Made by a program: the position numbers and the translations under genes. Positions 35,350 to 45,613 of a stretch of 64,000 nt of DNA are shown here, one piece after another. This stretch comes from Pseudanabaena sp. M53BS1SP1A06MG (GTDB lineage Bacteria; Cyanobacteriota; Cyanobacteriia; Pseudanabaenales; Pseudanabaenaceae): assembly GCA_020404105.1 (NCBI GenBank), contig JADBWH010000007.1, positions 1-64,000 on the forward strand, in the 5' to 3' direction. A model generated the notes under the pieces. The model saw only the letters and a program-made list of their open reading frames with translations. It had not been told where the DNA came from and searched no databases. The number at the start of each line of letters is the position of its first letter. Position 1 is the stretch's first letter.

Positions 35350-35790
35350 GTGGAACTTTCTTTAAAGAGTGAATATGCAATCTTGGCTATGCTGGAGCTA
35401 GCGAATCATTTTGCGATCGATCAACCTCTCCAGATTCGTCAAATCGCTAACCTACAAAATATCCCTGATCGCTATTTGGAGCAGTTACTTGCCACACTAA
35501 AACGTCAGGGACTTGTTAAAAGTCAGCGTGGATCAAAAGGGGGATATATCTTAGCGCGTGAGCCTTGGGAAATTAGCTTGTTGCAGATTATTCAGGGCAT
35601 TGAGGGTTATGAGCCGATCACGGAAAACAATAACAAGTTAGGTCAAGAGAGTGCATCTCTGTCAGTAATTCGTGAAGCATGGGAGGCTGCTCAAAAGGCA
35701 GCTTCTCATGTTTTAGATAGCTGTACATTGAAGGATCTTTGCGATCGCCAGCGCCAGCGCCAAATTGCCACTACAATGTATTACATATAA
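35350..35790 (+). CDS. Rrf2-family transcriptional regulator
   Basis: DNA-binding protein of 146 residues starting at GTG (MELSLKSEYAILAMLELA). The winged helix has LQIRQIANLQNIPDRYLEQL and SQRGSKGGYILARE, typical of Rrf2/IscR. The three closely spaced cysteines that hold the Fe-S cluster in IscR are missing; only two, in DSCTLKDLCDRQ, are present near the C terminus. It resembles the slr0846 type of Synechocystis. Targets are unknown. Confidence 0.87.
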   Translation: MELSLKSEYAILAMLELANHFAIDQPLQIRQIANLQNIPDRYLEQLLATLKRQGLVKSQRGSKGGYILAREPWEISLLQIIQGIEGYEPITENNNKLGQESASLSVIREAWEAAQKAASHVLDSCTLKDLCDRQRQRQIATTMYYI

Positions 35791-35863
35791 GTTTTAATAT
35801 TACATATAAGTTTTAGGCAGCTTGGCAAAATAAGTTATAGCCTATTGAGGTTTTGAGTAGTAC

Positions 35864-35912
35864 AGAAATATTTTTAAAAGTGGCGCTAAGTGCCACTTTT
35901 AAAAATATTTCT
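35864..35912. terminator. 21-bp hairpin after the Rrf2 gene
   Basis: Arms AGAAATATTTTTAAAAGTGGC and complement with inner loop GCTAAGT, which can tighten to the triloop TAA by a wobble pair. The rest of the 384-bp gap before the sensor kinase shows nothing recognisable. Confidence 0.65.
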
Positions 35913-36207
35913 AGGTTTTTAGTTTACATATGTCTAGCAACTTAATTGCTCTACAGCAAGTTTCTCGTTTCTCAGGAAAAACTTTGCTAAAGAAAACTAT
36001 TTTCATTTGTAAATGACTAGCCATTAGTAAACGAAACTATAGATAAAATTATTTCAGTCTATTGCTTTACATAGTAATGTTTATATGTTTATCAAGTCGG
36101 GAAGATTGCAGGAATAAATCTATGAAAATGGCAAAAGCTATTGCAGTTTTCCATTGAAATAATTTAACCAATTTTTGTTCATTAGTCTAAGTATCTGGTG
36201 GTCATCT

Positions 36208-39200
36208 GTGAACGTAACAACACTCACACCCTCTCAGTTGAAATTAGCAATTGTGCCTAATCCATTAGTAGTTAATCCTAATGTGATGGTCACAGATGCA
36301 ATCTATCAAATGACTAATGAGCGATCACGATGTAATGTCTATGTAGGCTTTAGCCCTATTGATGAGCAATATGCAGAATGGCGCTCAAGTTGTGTATTGG
36401 TAGTAGAAGACGGACAGGTAATAGGCATTCTGACCGAACGAGATATTATCCATCTCAGTGCTAAATATGTTTCTCTCGATCATCTGATCATCCGCGATGT
36501 GATGACATCTTCGGTTGTCACCCTACCTGAGGCAAACTTTACAGATCTCCTTCAGACCATCAACATACTTCAGCAGCATCATATCCACCATTTGCCTATC
36601 GTCAATGATCAAAATTGTGTCGTCGGTCTAATTACCCATGAAAGTTTGCGTCAAATCTTTAGCCCTGTTAATCTCTTGCGGTTACGCATTGTTGCGGATG
36701 TGATGACTCAAGATGTAATTTGTGCAGCCCCGACGATTTCAATGCTAGGGATTGCCAAGTTGCTATCAAAAAATAATGTTAGTTGCGTCATCATTGTTGA
36801 ACCAATTGTTCTTCAAGATAATCTATCTGAGCGGCAGTTACAACGCCCAGTGGGACTAGTTACAGAACAAAATCTTGTACAGTTTCAAGGATTGGGCTTA
36901 AGCCTCGAAAATTGCACAGCAGCATCGGTGATGAGTACACCTGTTTTTGAGATCGCCCCAGATGATTCGCTATTATCAGCACAGGAGTTGATGGACAGGC
37001 AGTTGATTCGTCGATTAGTGGTCACAGGGAAACAGGGTGAACTATTGGGAATCATTACTCAGAGTAGTTTGTTGCAGTATCTGAATCCATTGGAACTATA
37101 CAACTTGGCAGAAATTTCAGAAAGTAAGGTGTTGTGCCTCGAAATGGAGAAAATGGCGCTACTGGAAAACCGCAATACTCATTTAGAGCAAGAGCTAGAA
37201 GTTCGTACCAATTCTCTAATCACTAAAGTTGCAAAGGAAAAACTAGTTAACGAAATTGCCAGTCACATTTGTCACTCCCTTAATCTCCAAGAGATTTTGG
37301 ATATCTGCGTGGCGGAAGTGCGCGAATTTATCAAGTGCGATCGCGTATTGGTATATCAATTTCAGCCTGACTGGAGTGGTCTCATTCTTGCGGAATCGGT
37401 AGAAGATGGTGTTATGACAGCCTTAGGTAGCCAGATTAATGACTTTTGTTTTCATAATCGGGAGATCGCTTCATATAACAAAAATCAACCCATCTTGGTA
37501 AATAATATCTATGCTGTCGGTTATACCGCATGCCATATTGAACAACTAGAAAGATATCAAGTTAAAGCAAATCTTGTTGTTCCGATTAGCTTGTCTGGTC
37601 AGTTATGGGGACTGTTAATTGCTCATCAATGTCATGACTATCGCCATTGGCTGAGTGATGAAGCAAGGCTTTTGCAGGATATTTCTGTACATTTAGCGAT
37701 CGCTATTCAACAATCCCTAACCTATCAGCAAGTCCAGACTCAATTAGCAGAACGTCAAAGGGCAGAAATTTTAATCCAGCAGCAAGTATCGGAATTGAGA
37801 GAATGGCAGCATCGCTATGAATCAGCAGGTAGAGCAAGTGGACAAATCTTATATGAGTATGATTTCATTAATGGGGTGATAACTTGGGGCGCAAATACAG
37901 AGCTTATCCTTGGATATACTCATGCTGAGTTACCACTTAGTTTGCAGGGATGGATAGACATAATTCATCCAGACGATCAGCCACATTTTCAGCAAGTTCT
38001 TGAATCTACTCGAAGCGATAGAAGTAATTTCTTTGCTCAATATCGTGTCAGACATCAGCGTGGACATTACATTTGGATGGAAGACCGCAATCAATTGTTT
38101 TCTAATTCTGAGGGTGAAGGATTTGGTGTAATTGGGATGATTGCGGATATTAGTGATCGCAAGCAATCAGAAGACGCGCTTAAGGCAAGTGAAGCCCATC
38201 AACGCGCTTTAATTCAAGCAATACCCGATCTATTCATGCGGGCTAATCGAGAAGGATTCTATTTAGAGATTGCCAACATTCCTGAGCAGCATCGCGTTGT
38301 GGGTAATTTAGAGAATATGGGAGGTACCCATGTATCAGAGACTCTACCACCTAACTTAGCTCAAAAGCGTAAGGAGTTTATCGAGCATTCCTTGAAAGCC
38401 CAGTCATTGCAGACCTATGAGCAGGATTTTTCGACAGAAGGCTATATTCACATTGAGGAAGTGCGCGTTGTTCCTTATAACGATAATGAGGTATTGCTAC
38501 TCGCTCGCGATATTAGCGATCGCAAACAAAATGAACTAAAGCTTGCGGAGAGTGAAGCGCGTTTCCAGAAGATCGCGGCAACTGTCCCAGGGATACTCTA
38601 TACATTGGTGCAAAATCCTGATGGATCTGTAGAGTTCACTTACATTAGTCCTCCCGCAGCAGAAATTTTAGAAATCGATATTGCTGAAGCCTTGACTGAT
38701 TCTAATCTTCTCCTTAACCAAATACATCCAGATGATCTAGCAGGTTATATTGCGGCTGGCGAAAAAAGTCTCACCAATATGCGAAACTTTCAGCATGAAT
38801 GGCGGATTATCACACCATCAGGAAAAACGAAATGGCTGCAAGCTAACGCCCAAATTGAAAGATTAAAGAATCAACAAGTTAGTTGGGTAGGAATCATTCT
38901 AGATGTGACTGAACGCAAACAAGCAGAAAATGAATTAAAAAGAGCTGAACAACTCTTTAGAGAAGCTCAGCGTATAGCCCATTTAGGAAATTGGGAACTA
39001 GATTTAGTTGAGAATACGCTGTATTGGTCGGATGAAACCTTTCGGATTTTTGAGATTGATCCACAACAAGCTACTGTATCCTATGACATGTTTCTCAATG
39101 TAGTGCATCCTGATGATCGTGAAATGGTTGATACTGCCTATAAAAATCCTCTAAGCGATCGCACTTCCCACAAAATTATCAATCGCCTCTTGATGCCCGA

Positions 39201-42200
39201 TGGCAGAATTAAATATGTGCAAGCCCAATGCGAGACTATGTATGCCGAAGATGGTAGCCTGATCCGATCGCAAGGAACAATAATTGACATCACTAGTTTG
39301 AAGATGGCAGAATTAGAACTCGAACGTATCAATATAGATCTAGAAGAGCGTGTCAACGAACTAGTCCAAGAACGCGAAACCCGCTATCGAACTCTCATGG
39401 ATGGAGCCAGTGATGCGATTGTACTAGCGGATATACAGGGGAAAATTTTGGAAGTGAATAGCAAAGCTGAGAAGCTATTGGGCTATAGTCGTGAAGAATT
39501 TGCAGCTATGCACTTTACCCAACTGCAACCTCCAGAGGGTTTACCCGAAATTGCCACCCTCTTTGAGCAGATCACGAATCAAGAAATCGCGCAAGTATTT
39601 GGGGTGAATTTTGTAACCAAGCATGGAGATGTCATCCCCGTTGATATTTCAGCTTCAGTGATCGAATTTGACAGCAAGCCCATCGTTCAAGGTATTTTCC
39701 GTGATATTCGCGATCGCCAAAAGATTGAACGAGCCTTACGTGAGAGCGAAGAACGTTTCCGTCGGATGTTTGATTCTAACGTGGTCGGGATGCTCTTTGC
39801 TGATTTTCAAGGACGTATTATCGATACAAATGATCGTTTCTTGGAGATGATTGGATACTCTAGGCAAGAGCTAGAGTCTGGGACAATTGATTGGATAGCT
39901 ATAACACCAGAAGAATATCTAGCTAAAGACTATGAGTGCATGGAGCAATTAATTAAATATGGAGAAGTTACTCCTTGGGAAAAGGAATATTATCGTAAAG
40001 ATGGTAGTCGAATTGCAATTTTGATTGGGGCTGCATTGTTGCAAGGAAGCAATAATGAAGCCATCTGTGTAATTATTGATATTAGTGATCGCAAACAATC
40101 GGAAGATCAACTCCGTAGCCTCTCCAATCGTCTCAATCTATCTCTACAGGCTGGAGCGATTGGTTCTTGGGAGTGGAACTTAAAGGATGAGATAGTTTGG
40201 GATCAACGCAGCTATGAGATTTATGGCTTACAAAGCCTAGATCACCCTGCCACCTATCAGGACTGGTTAACAATTCTACATCCCGATGATTTCCTACCAA
40301 TCAATCAAAAATTACAAGAAATAATCACAGGGAAACGGGAAATTGATATGGAGTTTCGCATTCACCGACCTGATGGTGCATTGCGTTGGATCAGGTCGAT
40401 GGCGTTAGGACACTTTGATGCTCAAGGTCAGCTTGTCAAACTAACAGGAATTAACCAAGACATCACTGATCAAAAACAAGCAGAAGAGCAACTGCAACAG
40501 CAGGCTATGCAAAAGCAACTTCTCTTGACGATTACCCAAGCAATTCGCCAATCTCTTGATACTGAAGATATTCTCTATACAGCCGTAGCGGAAGTAAGAC
40601 ATCTATTAAAGGCAGATCGTGCTGCTATCTATCGCTTTCATGCTGATAGTATGGGTGAATTAATTATTGAATCTAAAATTGATGGGTGGGTGGAACTATT
40701 AGGTACTCATGTACAAAAAATTTGGGAAGACATCTACCTCCAAGAAACCTATCTCAGCAGATTCCGTCACTATGAAACCATGACGGTTAATGATATCTAC
40801 CAAGCTGACTTACAACCCTATCACATTGACCTATTAGAACAATTCCAAGCGAGAGCCTATGTAATCTCACCAATTTTTGTAGGTGATAGCATCTGGGGAC
40901 TCTTTGCGATGTATCACAATAGCCAGCCCTATGTTTGGGAAACATGGGAAGTTGAACTATTAGAACAAATTGCCAGTCAATTAGCGATCGCTATTTACCA
41001 AGCCAATCTCTATCAACAAGTCCAAACAGAGCTAAAAATTCGTCAGCAAGCTGAAGCTGCTATAGTCCAGCAACTCAATCAACAACGTACTCTAGGCGCG
41101 ATTACTCAACGCATTCGCGAATCCCTCGACCTTAATGAAATTCTTGAAACCGTAACCCAACAGGTCAAAGAAGTTTTGCAATGCGATCGCGTAATTGTCT
41201 TCCGTATCTATAATGATGGTCGCTGTCAAATTGTCGAAGAAAGTGTGTCCAGTGAATTTGTCAGCCTCAAAAAACAACATTGGGAAGACGAAGTTTGGGT
41301 TCAAGAAATTCTCGATTGTTACTGGCAAGGTCAACCTCGCATTGTTCCTGATATGATTAATAGTACTTGGACAGATTACTTGGTGGAAGATTCCTGCGAA
41401 GGTTTGTTCCAGTCGAAAATTGTCGCCCCGATCCTACAAGAGCTTCATGCTCAAAAAAATTATCGTGGGGTTACTTCTTCCCAAGAAAATAAACTATGGG
41501 GAGTTTTAGTAGTCCATGCTTGCCAATCAAAAAGGATCTGGCAGGATGAAGAAGCACAGCTACTCCAACAAATCGCCAACCAATTAGCGATCGCCATTCA
41601 ACAAGCCAGCCTATTTGAGCAAGTCCAACGTGAATTAAGCGATCGGCAAAAAGCTCAACAGCAACTAACGCGCACTAATCAACAGTTAGCTCTCTCCAAC
41701 CAAGAACTAGCCCGTGCAACCCGACTCAAAGACGAATTTCTTGCCAATATGAGCCATGAGTTGCGGACTCCTCTCAATGCAATTTTAGGTATTACCGAAG
41801 GTCTATGTGAAGAAGTATTTGGGAGTCTCAACGATCAACAGAAAAATGTCTTACAAACTATTGAAAAGAGCGGTAACCATTTATTAGAACTGATTAATGA
41901 CATTCTTGATCTCGCTAAAATCGAATCTGGCGAAGTGACTTTAGAAGTTGCGTTGACCAATATCCATCAACTCTGTCAATCTAGTGTAGTTTTTATCAAC
42001 CAACAGGCAATCCAAAAGAAATTACAACTGACTTTAAATATTGGCTCTCAACTGCCAGATCTCATTATTGACGAACGAAGAATTCGCCAAGTATTAATTA
42101 ATCTCCTCAATAATGCTGTAAAATTTACCCCATCAGGAGGATGTATTAGTCTAGATGTAAACTTGGAATCTAAACCCATGCTCAATATCCATGATAGTAT

Positions 42201-42495
42201 TAGTGAAAATATTAGACATTGGGTAACATTTGTAGTAACTGATACGGGCATAGGCATTACATCTGAAAATCTGAAAAAATTATTTCAGCCATTTATCCAA
42301 GTCGATAGCGCCCTTAACCGTCAATATGAAGGTACTGGCTTAGGTTTAGCCTTAGTCAAGCGCATTGTTGAACTGCATGGCGGTCATGTTCATGCATCTA
42401 GCGAATTTGGTGTTGGCAGTCGCTTTATGATTTCACTTCCCTATTTCGCTGACACACTCCCACCTACCTTACTAAATCATCTTCAGATCCCGTAG
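36208..42495 (+). CDS. Giant sensor histidine kinase: CBS x4, GAF x3 (first cyanobacteriochrome-like), PAS x7
   Basis: Cytoplasmic kinase of about 2,095 residues. In order: two CBS pairs (about 15-300), GAF1 (about 345-505), seven PAS/PAC units (about 535-1435, several with HPDD), GAF2 and GAF3 (about 1445-1815), HisKA with FLANMSHELRTPLNAILG and a HATPase domain with TGLGLALVKRIVELHGG. GAF1 carries a DFCF (C414) and an ACHIEQL (C442) 28 residues apart, the dual-cysteine pattern of DXCF cyanobacteriochromes; in GAF2 the equivalent is PYHIDLL, without cysteine. No membrane helix is visible. GTG 36208 is chosen for GGTGG upstream; an in-frame TTG at 36175 is possible. A receiver gene follows after five bases. 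Confidence 0.9.
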   Translation: MNVTTLTPSQLKLAIVPNPLVVNPNVMVTDAIYQMTNERSRCNVYVGFSPIDEQYAEWRSSCVLVVEDGQVIGILTERDIIHLSAKYVSLDHLIIRDVMTSSVVTLPEANFTDLLQTINILQQHHIHHLPIVNDQNCVVGLITHESLRQIFSPVNLLRLRIVADVMTQDVICAAPTISMLGIAKLLSKNNVSCVIIVEPIVLQDNLSERQLQRPVGLVTEQNLVQFQGLGLSLENCTAASVMSTPVFEIAPDDSLLSAQELMDRQLIRRLVVTGKQGELLGIITQSSLLQYLNPLELYNLAEISESKVLCLEMEKMALLENRNTHLEQELEVRTNSLITKVAKEKLVNEIASHICHSLNLQEILDICVAEVREFIKCDRVLVYQFQPDWSGLILAESVEDGVMTALGSQINDFCFHNREIASYNKNQPILVNNIYAVGYTACHIEQLERYQVKANLVVPISLSGQLWGLLIAHQCHDYRHWLSDEARLLQDISVHLAIAIQQSLTYQQVQTQLAERQRAEILIQQQVSELREWQHRYESAGRASGQILYEYDFINGVITWGANTELILGYTHAELPLSLQGWIDIIHPDDQPHFQQVLESTRSDRSNFFAQYRVRHQRGHYIWMEDRNQLFSNSEGEGFGVIGMIADISDRKQSEDALKASEAHQRALIQAIPDLFMRANREGFYLEIANIPEQHRVVGNLENMGGTHVSETLPPNLAQKRKEFIEHSLKAQSLQTYEQDFSTEGYIHIEEVRVVPYNDNEVLLLARDISDRKQNELKLAESEARFQKIAATVPGILYTLVQNPDGSVEFTYISPPAAEILEIDIAEALTDSNLLLNQIHPDDLAGYIAAGEKSLTNMRNFQHEWRIITPSGKTKWLQANAQIERLKNQQVSWVGIILDVTERKQAENELKRAEQLFREAQRIAHLGNWELDLVENTLYWSDETFRIFEIDPQQATVSYDMFLNVVHPDDREMVDTAYKNPLSDRTSHKIINRLLMPDGRIKYVQAQCETMYAEDGSLIRSQGTIIDITSLKMAELELERINIDLEERVNELVQERETRYRTLMDGASDAIVLADIQGKILEVNSKAEKLLGYSREEFAAMHFTQLQPPEGLPEIATLFEQITNQEIAQVFGVNFVTKHGDVIPVDISASVIEFDSKPIVQGIFRDIRDRQKIERALRESEERFRRMFDSNVVGMLFADFQGRIIDTNDRFLEMIGYSRQELESGTIDWIAITPEEYLAKDYECMEQLIKYGEVTPWEKEYYRKDGSRIAILIGAALLQGSNNEAICVIIDISDRKQSEDQLRSLSNRLNLSLQAGAIGSWEWNLKDEIVWDQRSYEIYGLQSLDHPATYQDWLTILHPDDFLPINQKLQEIITGKREIDMEFRIHRPDGALRWIRSMALGHFDAQGQLVKLTGINQDITDQKQAEEQLQQQAMQKQLLLTITQAIRQSLDTEDILYTAVAEVRHLLKADRAAIYRFHADSMGELIIESKIDGWVELLGTHVQKIWEDIYLQETYLSRFRHYETMTVNDIYQADLQPYHIDLLEQFQARAYVISPIFVGDSIWGLFAMYHNSQPYVWETWEVELLEQIASQLAIAIYQANLYQQVQTELKIRQQAEAAIVQQLNQQRTLGAITQRIRESLDLNEILETVTQQVKEVLQCDRVIVFRIYNDGRCQIVEESVSSEFVSLKKQHWEDEVWVQEILDCYWQGQPRIVPDMINSTWTDYLVEDSCEGLFQSKIVAPILQELHAQKNYRGVTSSQENKLWGVLVVHACQSKRIWQDEEAQLLQQIANQLAIAIQQASLFEQVQRELSDRQKAQQQLTRTNQQLALSNQELARATRLKDEFLANMSHELRTPLNAILGITEGLCEEVFGSLNDQQKNVLQTIEKSGNHLLELINDILDLAKIESGEVTLEVALTNIHQLCQSSVVFINQQAIQKKLQLTLNIGSQLPDLIIDERRIRQVLINLLNNAVKFTPSGGCISLDVNLESKPMLNIHDSISENIRHWVTFVVTDTGIGITSENLKKLFQPFIQVDSALNRQYEGTGLGLALVKRIVELHGGHVHASSEFGVGSRFMISLPYFADTLPPTLLNHLQIP

Positions 42496-42500
42496 AATCT

Positions 42501-42896
42501 ATGTCCACCATCGATAATAACGAAGATGCCATTTCGCCACCACTAATTTTATTAGCGGAAGACAATGAAGCTAATATAATTACTATTTCTGCATATCTCC
42601 AAGCGAAGGGCTATCGACTGATTATCGCAAAGGATGGTCAGGAGGCAGTTGATTTGATACTCTCAGCATCTCCAGATTTAGTATTGATGGATATCCAAAT
42701 GCCAAGTATGGATGGTATCGAAGCAATCAAGCTAATCCGTAACAAGAATAATCTAACGGACTTACCGATTATTGCCCTGACAGCTCTTGCTATGGCAGGC
42801 GATCGAGAGAAATGTCTAGAAGCAGGCGCAACCGACTATATGAGTAAACCGATCAAGCTCAAGCAACTTGCTGCTACAATCCAACAGTACTTGTAA
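42501..42896 (+). CDS. Single-domain response regulator
   Basis: CheY-like receiver of 131 residues: acidic pocket in LLAEDNEANI, phosphorylation aspartate in LVLMDIQMPSMDG, threonine in ALTALA and lysine in YMSKPIK. No output domain. Only five bases separate it from the giant sensor kinase, so it is almost certainly its phospho-acceptor and is co-translated. The stop lies inside a long hairpin. Confidence 0.92.
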   Translation: MSTIDNNEDAISPPLILLAEDNEANIITISAYLQAKGYRLIIAKDGQEAVDLILSASPDLVLMDIQMPSMDGIEAIKLIRNKNNLTDLPIIALTALAMAGDREKCLEAGATDYMSKPIKLKQLAATIQQYL

Positions 42897-42938
42897 TTTG
42901 GGAGAATTTTTCTTTCTAGCAAAATTCTCCCAAATTAC
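42893..42938 (+). terminator. 18-bp hairpin ending the kinase-receiver operon
   Basis: Arms GTAATTTGGGAGAATTTT and complement with a ten-base loop; the left arm contains the TAA stop of the receiver gene. Confidence 0.7.
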
Positions 42939-43069
42939 AAATAAATTTTGTGAGATAATCGGTTCCCAGTTGTACTTGTATGGAAGTTATTTAATACTCA
43001 AACATAATAGCATTCATAAATTATTTGTAAATTTCTAGGTTTGTGGAAGCGCACCCTGAGTTTGATAAT

Positions 43070-43173
43070 GCCATTTGCGCCTCGCAAATGGCGGTGTATA
43101 GCGGTTTTTCAAATGAGTACACACTCATTTGAAAACCGCTATATCAAAGGTGGCTGAGCGTAGTCGAAGCCAC
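43070..43173. repeat. Repeat cluster: hairpin, family A deletion copy, GTGGCTGAGCG repeat
   Basis: Three structures in 104 bp. 43070-43092 is a perfect hairpin GCCATTTGCG-CCT-CGCAAATGGC. 43097-43143 is a 47-bp family A copy in which the left hairpin runs straight into the terminal end, having lost about 58 internal bases. 43150-43173 is GTGGCTGAGCGTAGTCGAAG-CCAC, related to sequences near 7985 and 28905 and common in cyanobacteria. The cluster follows hisS on the minus strand. Confidence 0.8.
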
Positions 43174-43206
43174 TGATATCTATGCCTCAAACAAGACTCA
43201 AAAAAC

Positions 43207-44466
43207 TTATGAGTGCAAGGACTCAAATTTAGAACTGAGTTCAGCGATCGCTACGGCTTCCTGCTCACCTGATTCCAGCCACTTGACTTGAACTTGACCT
43301 GCTGCGATTTCGCTATCACCGATTACCAACGCAGCCTTAGCCTTGGCATTACTAGCCCGTTTGAACTGTTTATCAAACTTCGCACCACTGAGATCGAGTT
43401 CCACAGTAAATCCTACTTTACGGAGCGTTTGAGCGATTAATAGAGACTTCGTTTCTGCCTGTTCACCTCGCGAAATCACGTAGAAATCGATCGCTGCTTG
43501 TTTTTGCTCATCAACCTGTTGCATGAGAATGACTAAACGCTCTAAGCCGATCGCCCAACCGACCGCAGGTACATCTGCTCCGCCGAGTTCGGCTATTAAG
43601 CGATCATAGCGACCACCTCCACAGACTGCTGACTGTGCACCGAGTTGATTGGATTGAATCTCGAAAGCCGTGCGAGTGTAGTAGTCAAGCCCGCGCACAA
43701 GACGGGGGTTAATCCGATAGGCAATTCCCAAATCTGTTAAGAGATTTTGAACTTTCTCGAAATGTTGCTGGGAGTCGAGGCTGAGATAGTCGAGAATGCT
43801 GGGCGCATCTTGAGAGATTTCTTGAGTGCGTTTGTCTTTGCTATCGAGGATACGGAGAGGATTGCGGGTGAGGCGATCGCGGGAATCCACATCAATTTCC
43901 TCAACAAAAGGCGTGAAATACTCTACCAAAGCCTGACGATAGGCAACCCGATCTTCGGAACTGCCAACTGAATTCAGATCAACCACGAGATCAGTCAAAC
44001 CGACGGCTTGCAAAAAATCACTGGCGATCGCGATCACTTCGGCATCAGCACGCGGATCAGCACTTCCTAATACTTCTACTCCTAATTGGTGAAATTGACG
44101 CTGACGACCTGCTTGAGGACGTTCGTAGCGAAACATTGCCCCCATATACCAAAGTCGCTGAACACCACCTTGAGCAAACAATTTATTTTCAATATAGGAT
44201 CTCGCTACTCCTGCTGTCCCTTCGGGTCGTAAAGTCAGAGAACGATCACCTCGATCATTAAAGGTGTACATTTCTTTGCCGACAATATCAGTGTTTTCAC
44301 CGATGCCCCGTGCAAATAGCTCAGTTGCCTCAAAAATAGGGGTACGAATTTCGGTATAGGCGGCTTGCTTAAGGACTTGACGCGCAGTTGTCTCTAACTG
44401 CTGCCAGTAATAAATTTCGGGGGCGAGGATGTCGCGAGTGCCGCGTGTGACCTGAAGTGGAGACAT
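43207..44466 (-). CDS. hisS: Histidyl-tRNA synthetase
   Basis: Class II synthetase of 419 residues that charges tRNA(His). Motif 2 is MYTFNDRGDRSLTLRPEGTA with the MFRYERPQAGRQRQFHQLG loop; the histidine-specific segments LVRGLDYYTRTAFE and GGGRYDRLI follow, and motif 3 is PAVGWAIGLERL. A C-terminal anticodon-binding domain covers about 325-410. ATG start, length as usual. It is divergent from the small-protein/holB group. Confidence 0.94.
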   Translation of the reverse strand: MSPLQVTRGTRDILAPEIYYWQQLETTARQVLKQAAYTEIRTPIFEATELFARGIGENTDIVGKEMYTFNDRGDRSLTLRPEGTAGVARSYIENKLFAQGGVQRLWYMGAMFRYERPQAGRQRQFHQLGVEVLGSADPRADAEVIAIASDFLQAVGLTDLVVDLNSVGSSEDRVAYRQALVEYFTPFVEEIDVDSRDRLTRNPLRILDSKDKRTQEISQDAPSILDYLSLDSQQHFEKVQNLLTDLGIAYRINPRLVRGLDYYTRTAFEIQSNQLGAQSAVCGGGRYDRLIAELGGADVPAVGWAIGLERLVILMQQVDEQKQAAIDFYVISRGEQAETKSLLIAQTLRKVGFTVELDLSGAKFDKQFKRASNAKAKAALVIGDSEIAAGQVQVKWLESGEQEAVAIAELSSKFESLHS

Positions 44467-44710
44467 GGATACTAACGTGTGATTTACAGGAAACTGTGAT
44501 TATTCCAGAATACAGAGTTTTTGGTCATCAAAAACTTCAATATTTATTGAAAGTATTGTCAAGCAATCGTTTCTCGCAAATAGGACGAGATCCAAAACAG
44601 CTATGCTTTGAAGTAAGATTGCGATCGCACTGTACATTCAGACGGTAACAAATCTAGGTAGAATCTGCATAGTGCCAGTTAACCTCAGCTAGTTAATTTA
44701 AATAGTCCTT

Positions 44711-44965
44711 ATGCCAGAAGATAACGCGAACATCCAGCAAACAACCCAAGCGGCTAATGAAGCAGTATTTAATGAGGTGCTAAAAAGTGTAGAAATTGAT
44801 CCTGCTTTGCTAGCGGAACTCGGAGAAGTGACCAATGATCCCGAACAGGCGATCGATACCGCAATCCGTCAATGGCTACAACGTCGTGCTATCAAGGAAG
44901 CTGATCGCTCTCGTCCCTTGACGATGAACCCTGTTGTGCCTCCGCGTGGCGAGTGGAATGACTAG
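44711..44965 (+). CDS. Small protein of unknown function (paralogue 1)
   Basis: Acidic protein of 84 residues. Its core, LLAELGEVTNDPEQAIDTAI followed by RQWLQRR, and its last residues GEWND recur in the protein encoded next to it (LLEISNNPAETVDEAIRWWL and ELWND). The helical, basic-ended core might bind nucleic acid or a protein partner; it recalls antitoxin-type helices, but I do not recognise the family. It lies 91 bp before the paralogue and on the same strand as holB, so a three-gene unit is likely. Confidence 0.65.
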   Translation: MPEDNANIQQTTQAANEAVFNEVLKSVEIDPALLAELGEVTNDPEQAIDTAIRQWLQRRAIKEADRSRPLTMNPVVPPRGEWND

Positions 44966-45056
44966 GAGCATTAACTAAAGCTCTATTTTTTGCTAATTTT
45001 CTCAATCAAAACCTAAGACTGATTCGCTATGCTGCATAGGCTGATCCCCAAGATTT

Positions 45057-45611
45057 ATGTTTGAATTTTTGATCCAAAATAAGCTGCTCGTGATGATTGG
45101 GCTATCTCAATTTGTTTTAGTTCTCGTGATGTTCATGATCATTAATCTTAGTCAGCGTAAGCTAGGCAAATCGGATATGGGCAACAATAGACTTAAATCC
45201 AATACCAGTCCCACGTCATCGGCGGCGATCGCTGTCAGTCGCCTCAATGCTGTTCTCAAACCCATAGATAAGGCAAAAGGTGACGCATCCAGTATTCGTA
45301 ATATTCATGAGCTAAATACGTCAACTTTAATTGATTTACCAGAATTAATTACAGATATGCAGAACGAGACAGTCGATCACCATGACGCTAACCCTGAATC
45401 TGATATGTACAAAGTTGCGATTTCCCCAGATTTATTTACAGAACTGTTGGAAATCTCGAATAATCCTGCGGAAACGGTAGATGAAGCTATTCGCTGGTGG
45501 CTACGTCGGCGTACTTTAAATGACCTAGAGACATCCATTGATCGCCGTGATCGCCTAAGTTCAAGATCCTATAGATCCAATCGATCGCAACAAGAATTGT
45601 GGAATGACTAG
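45057..45611 (+). CDS. Membrane-anchored protein of unknown function (paralogue 2)
   Basis: Protein of 184 residues with one N-terminal membrane helix (about 8-30, KLLVMIGLSQFVLVLVMFMI), a polar linker and a C-terminal domain that repeats the preceding small protein (DLFTELLEISNNPAETVDEA, WWLRRR and terminal ELWND). The cytoplasmic domain is therefore a membrane-tethered version of its neighbour. The stop is two bases before the holB GTG, so translation is coupled. Function unknown. Confidence 0.65.
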   Translation: MFEFLIQNKLLVMIGLSQFVLVLVMFMIINLSQRKLGKSDMGNNRLKSNTSPTSSAAIAVSRLNAVLKPIDKAKGDASSIRNIHELNTSTLIDLPELITDMQNETVDHHDANPESDMYKVAISPDLFTELLEISNNPAETVDEAIRWWLRRRTLNDLETSIDRRDRLSSRSYRSNRSQQELWND

Positions 45612-45613
45612 CT

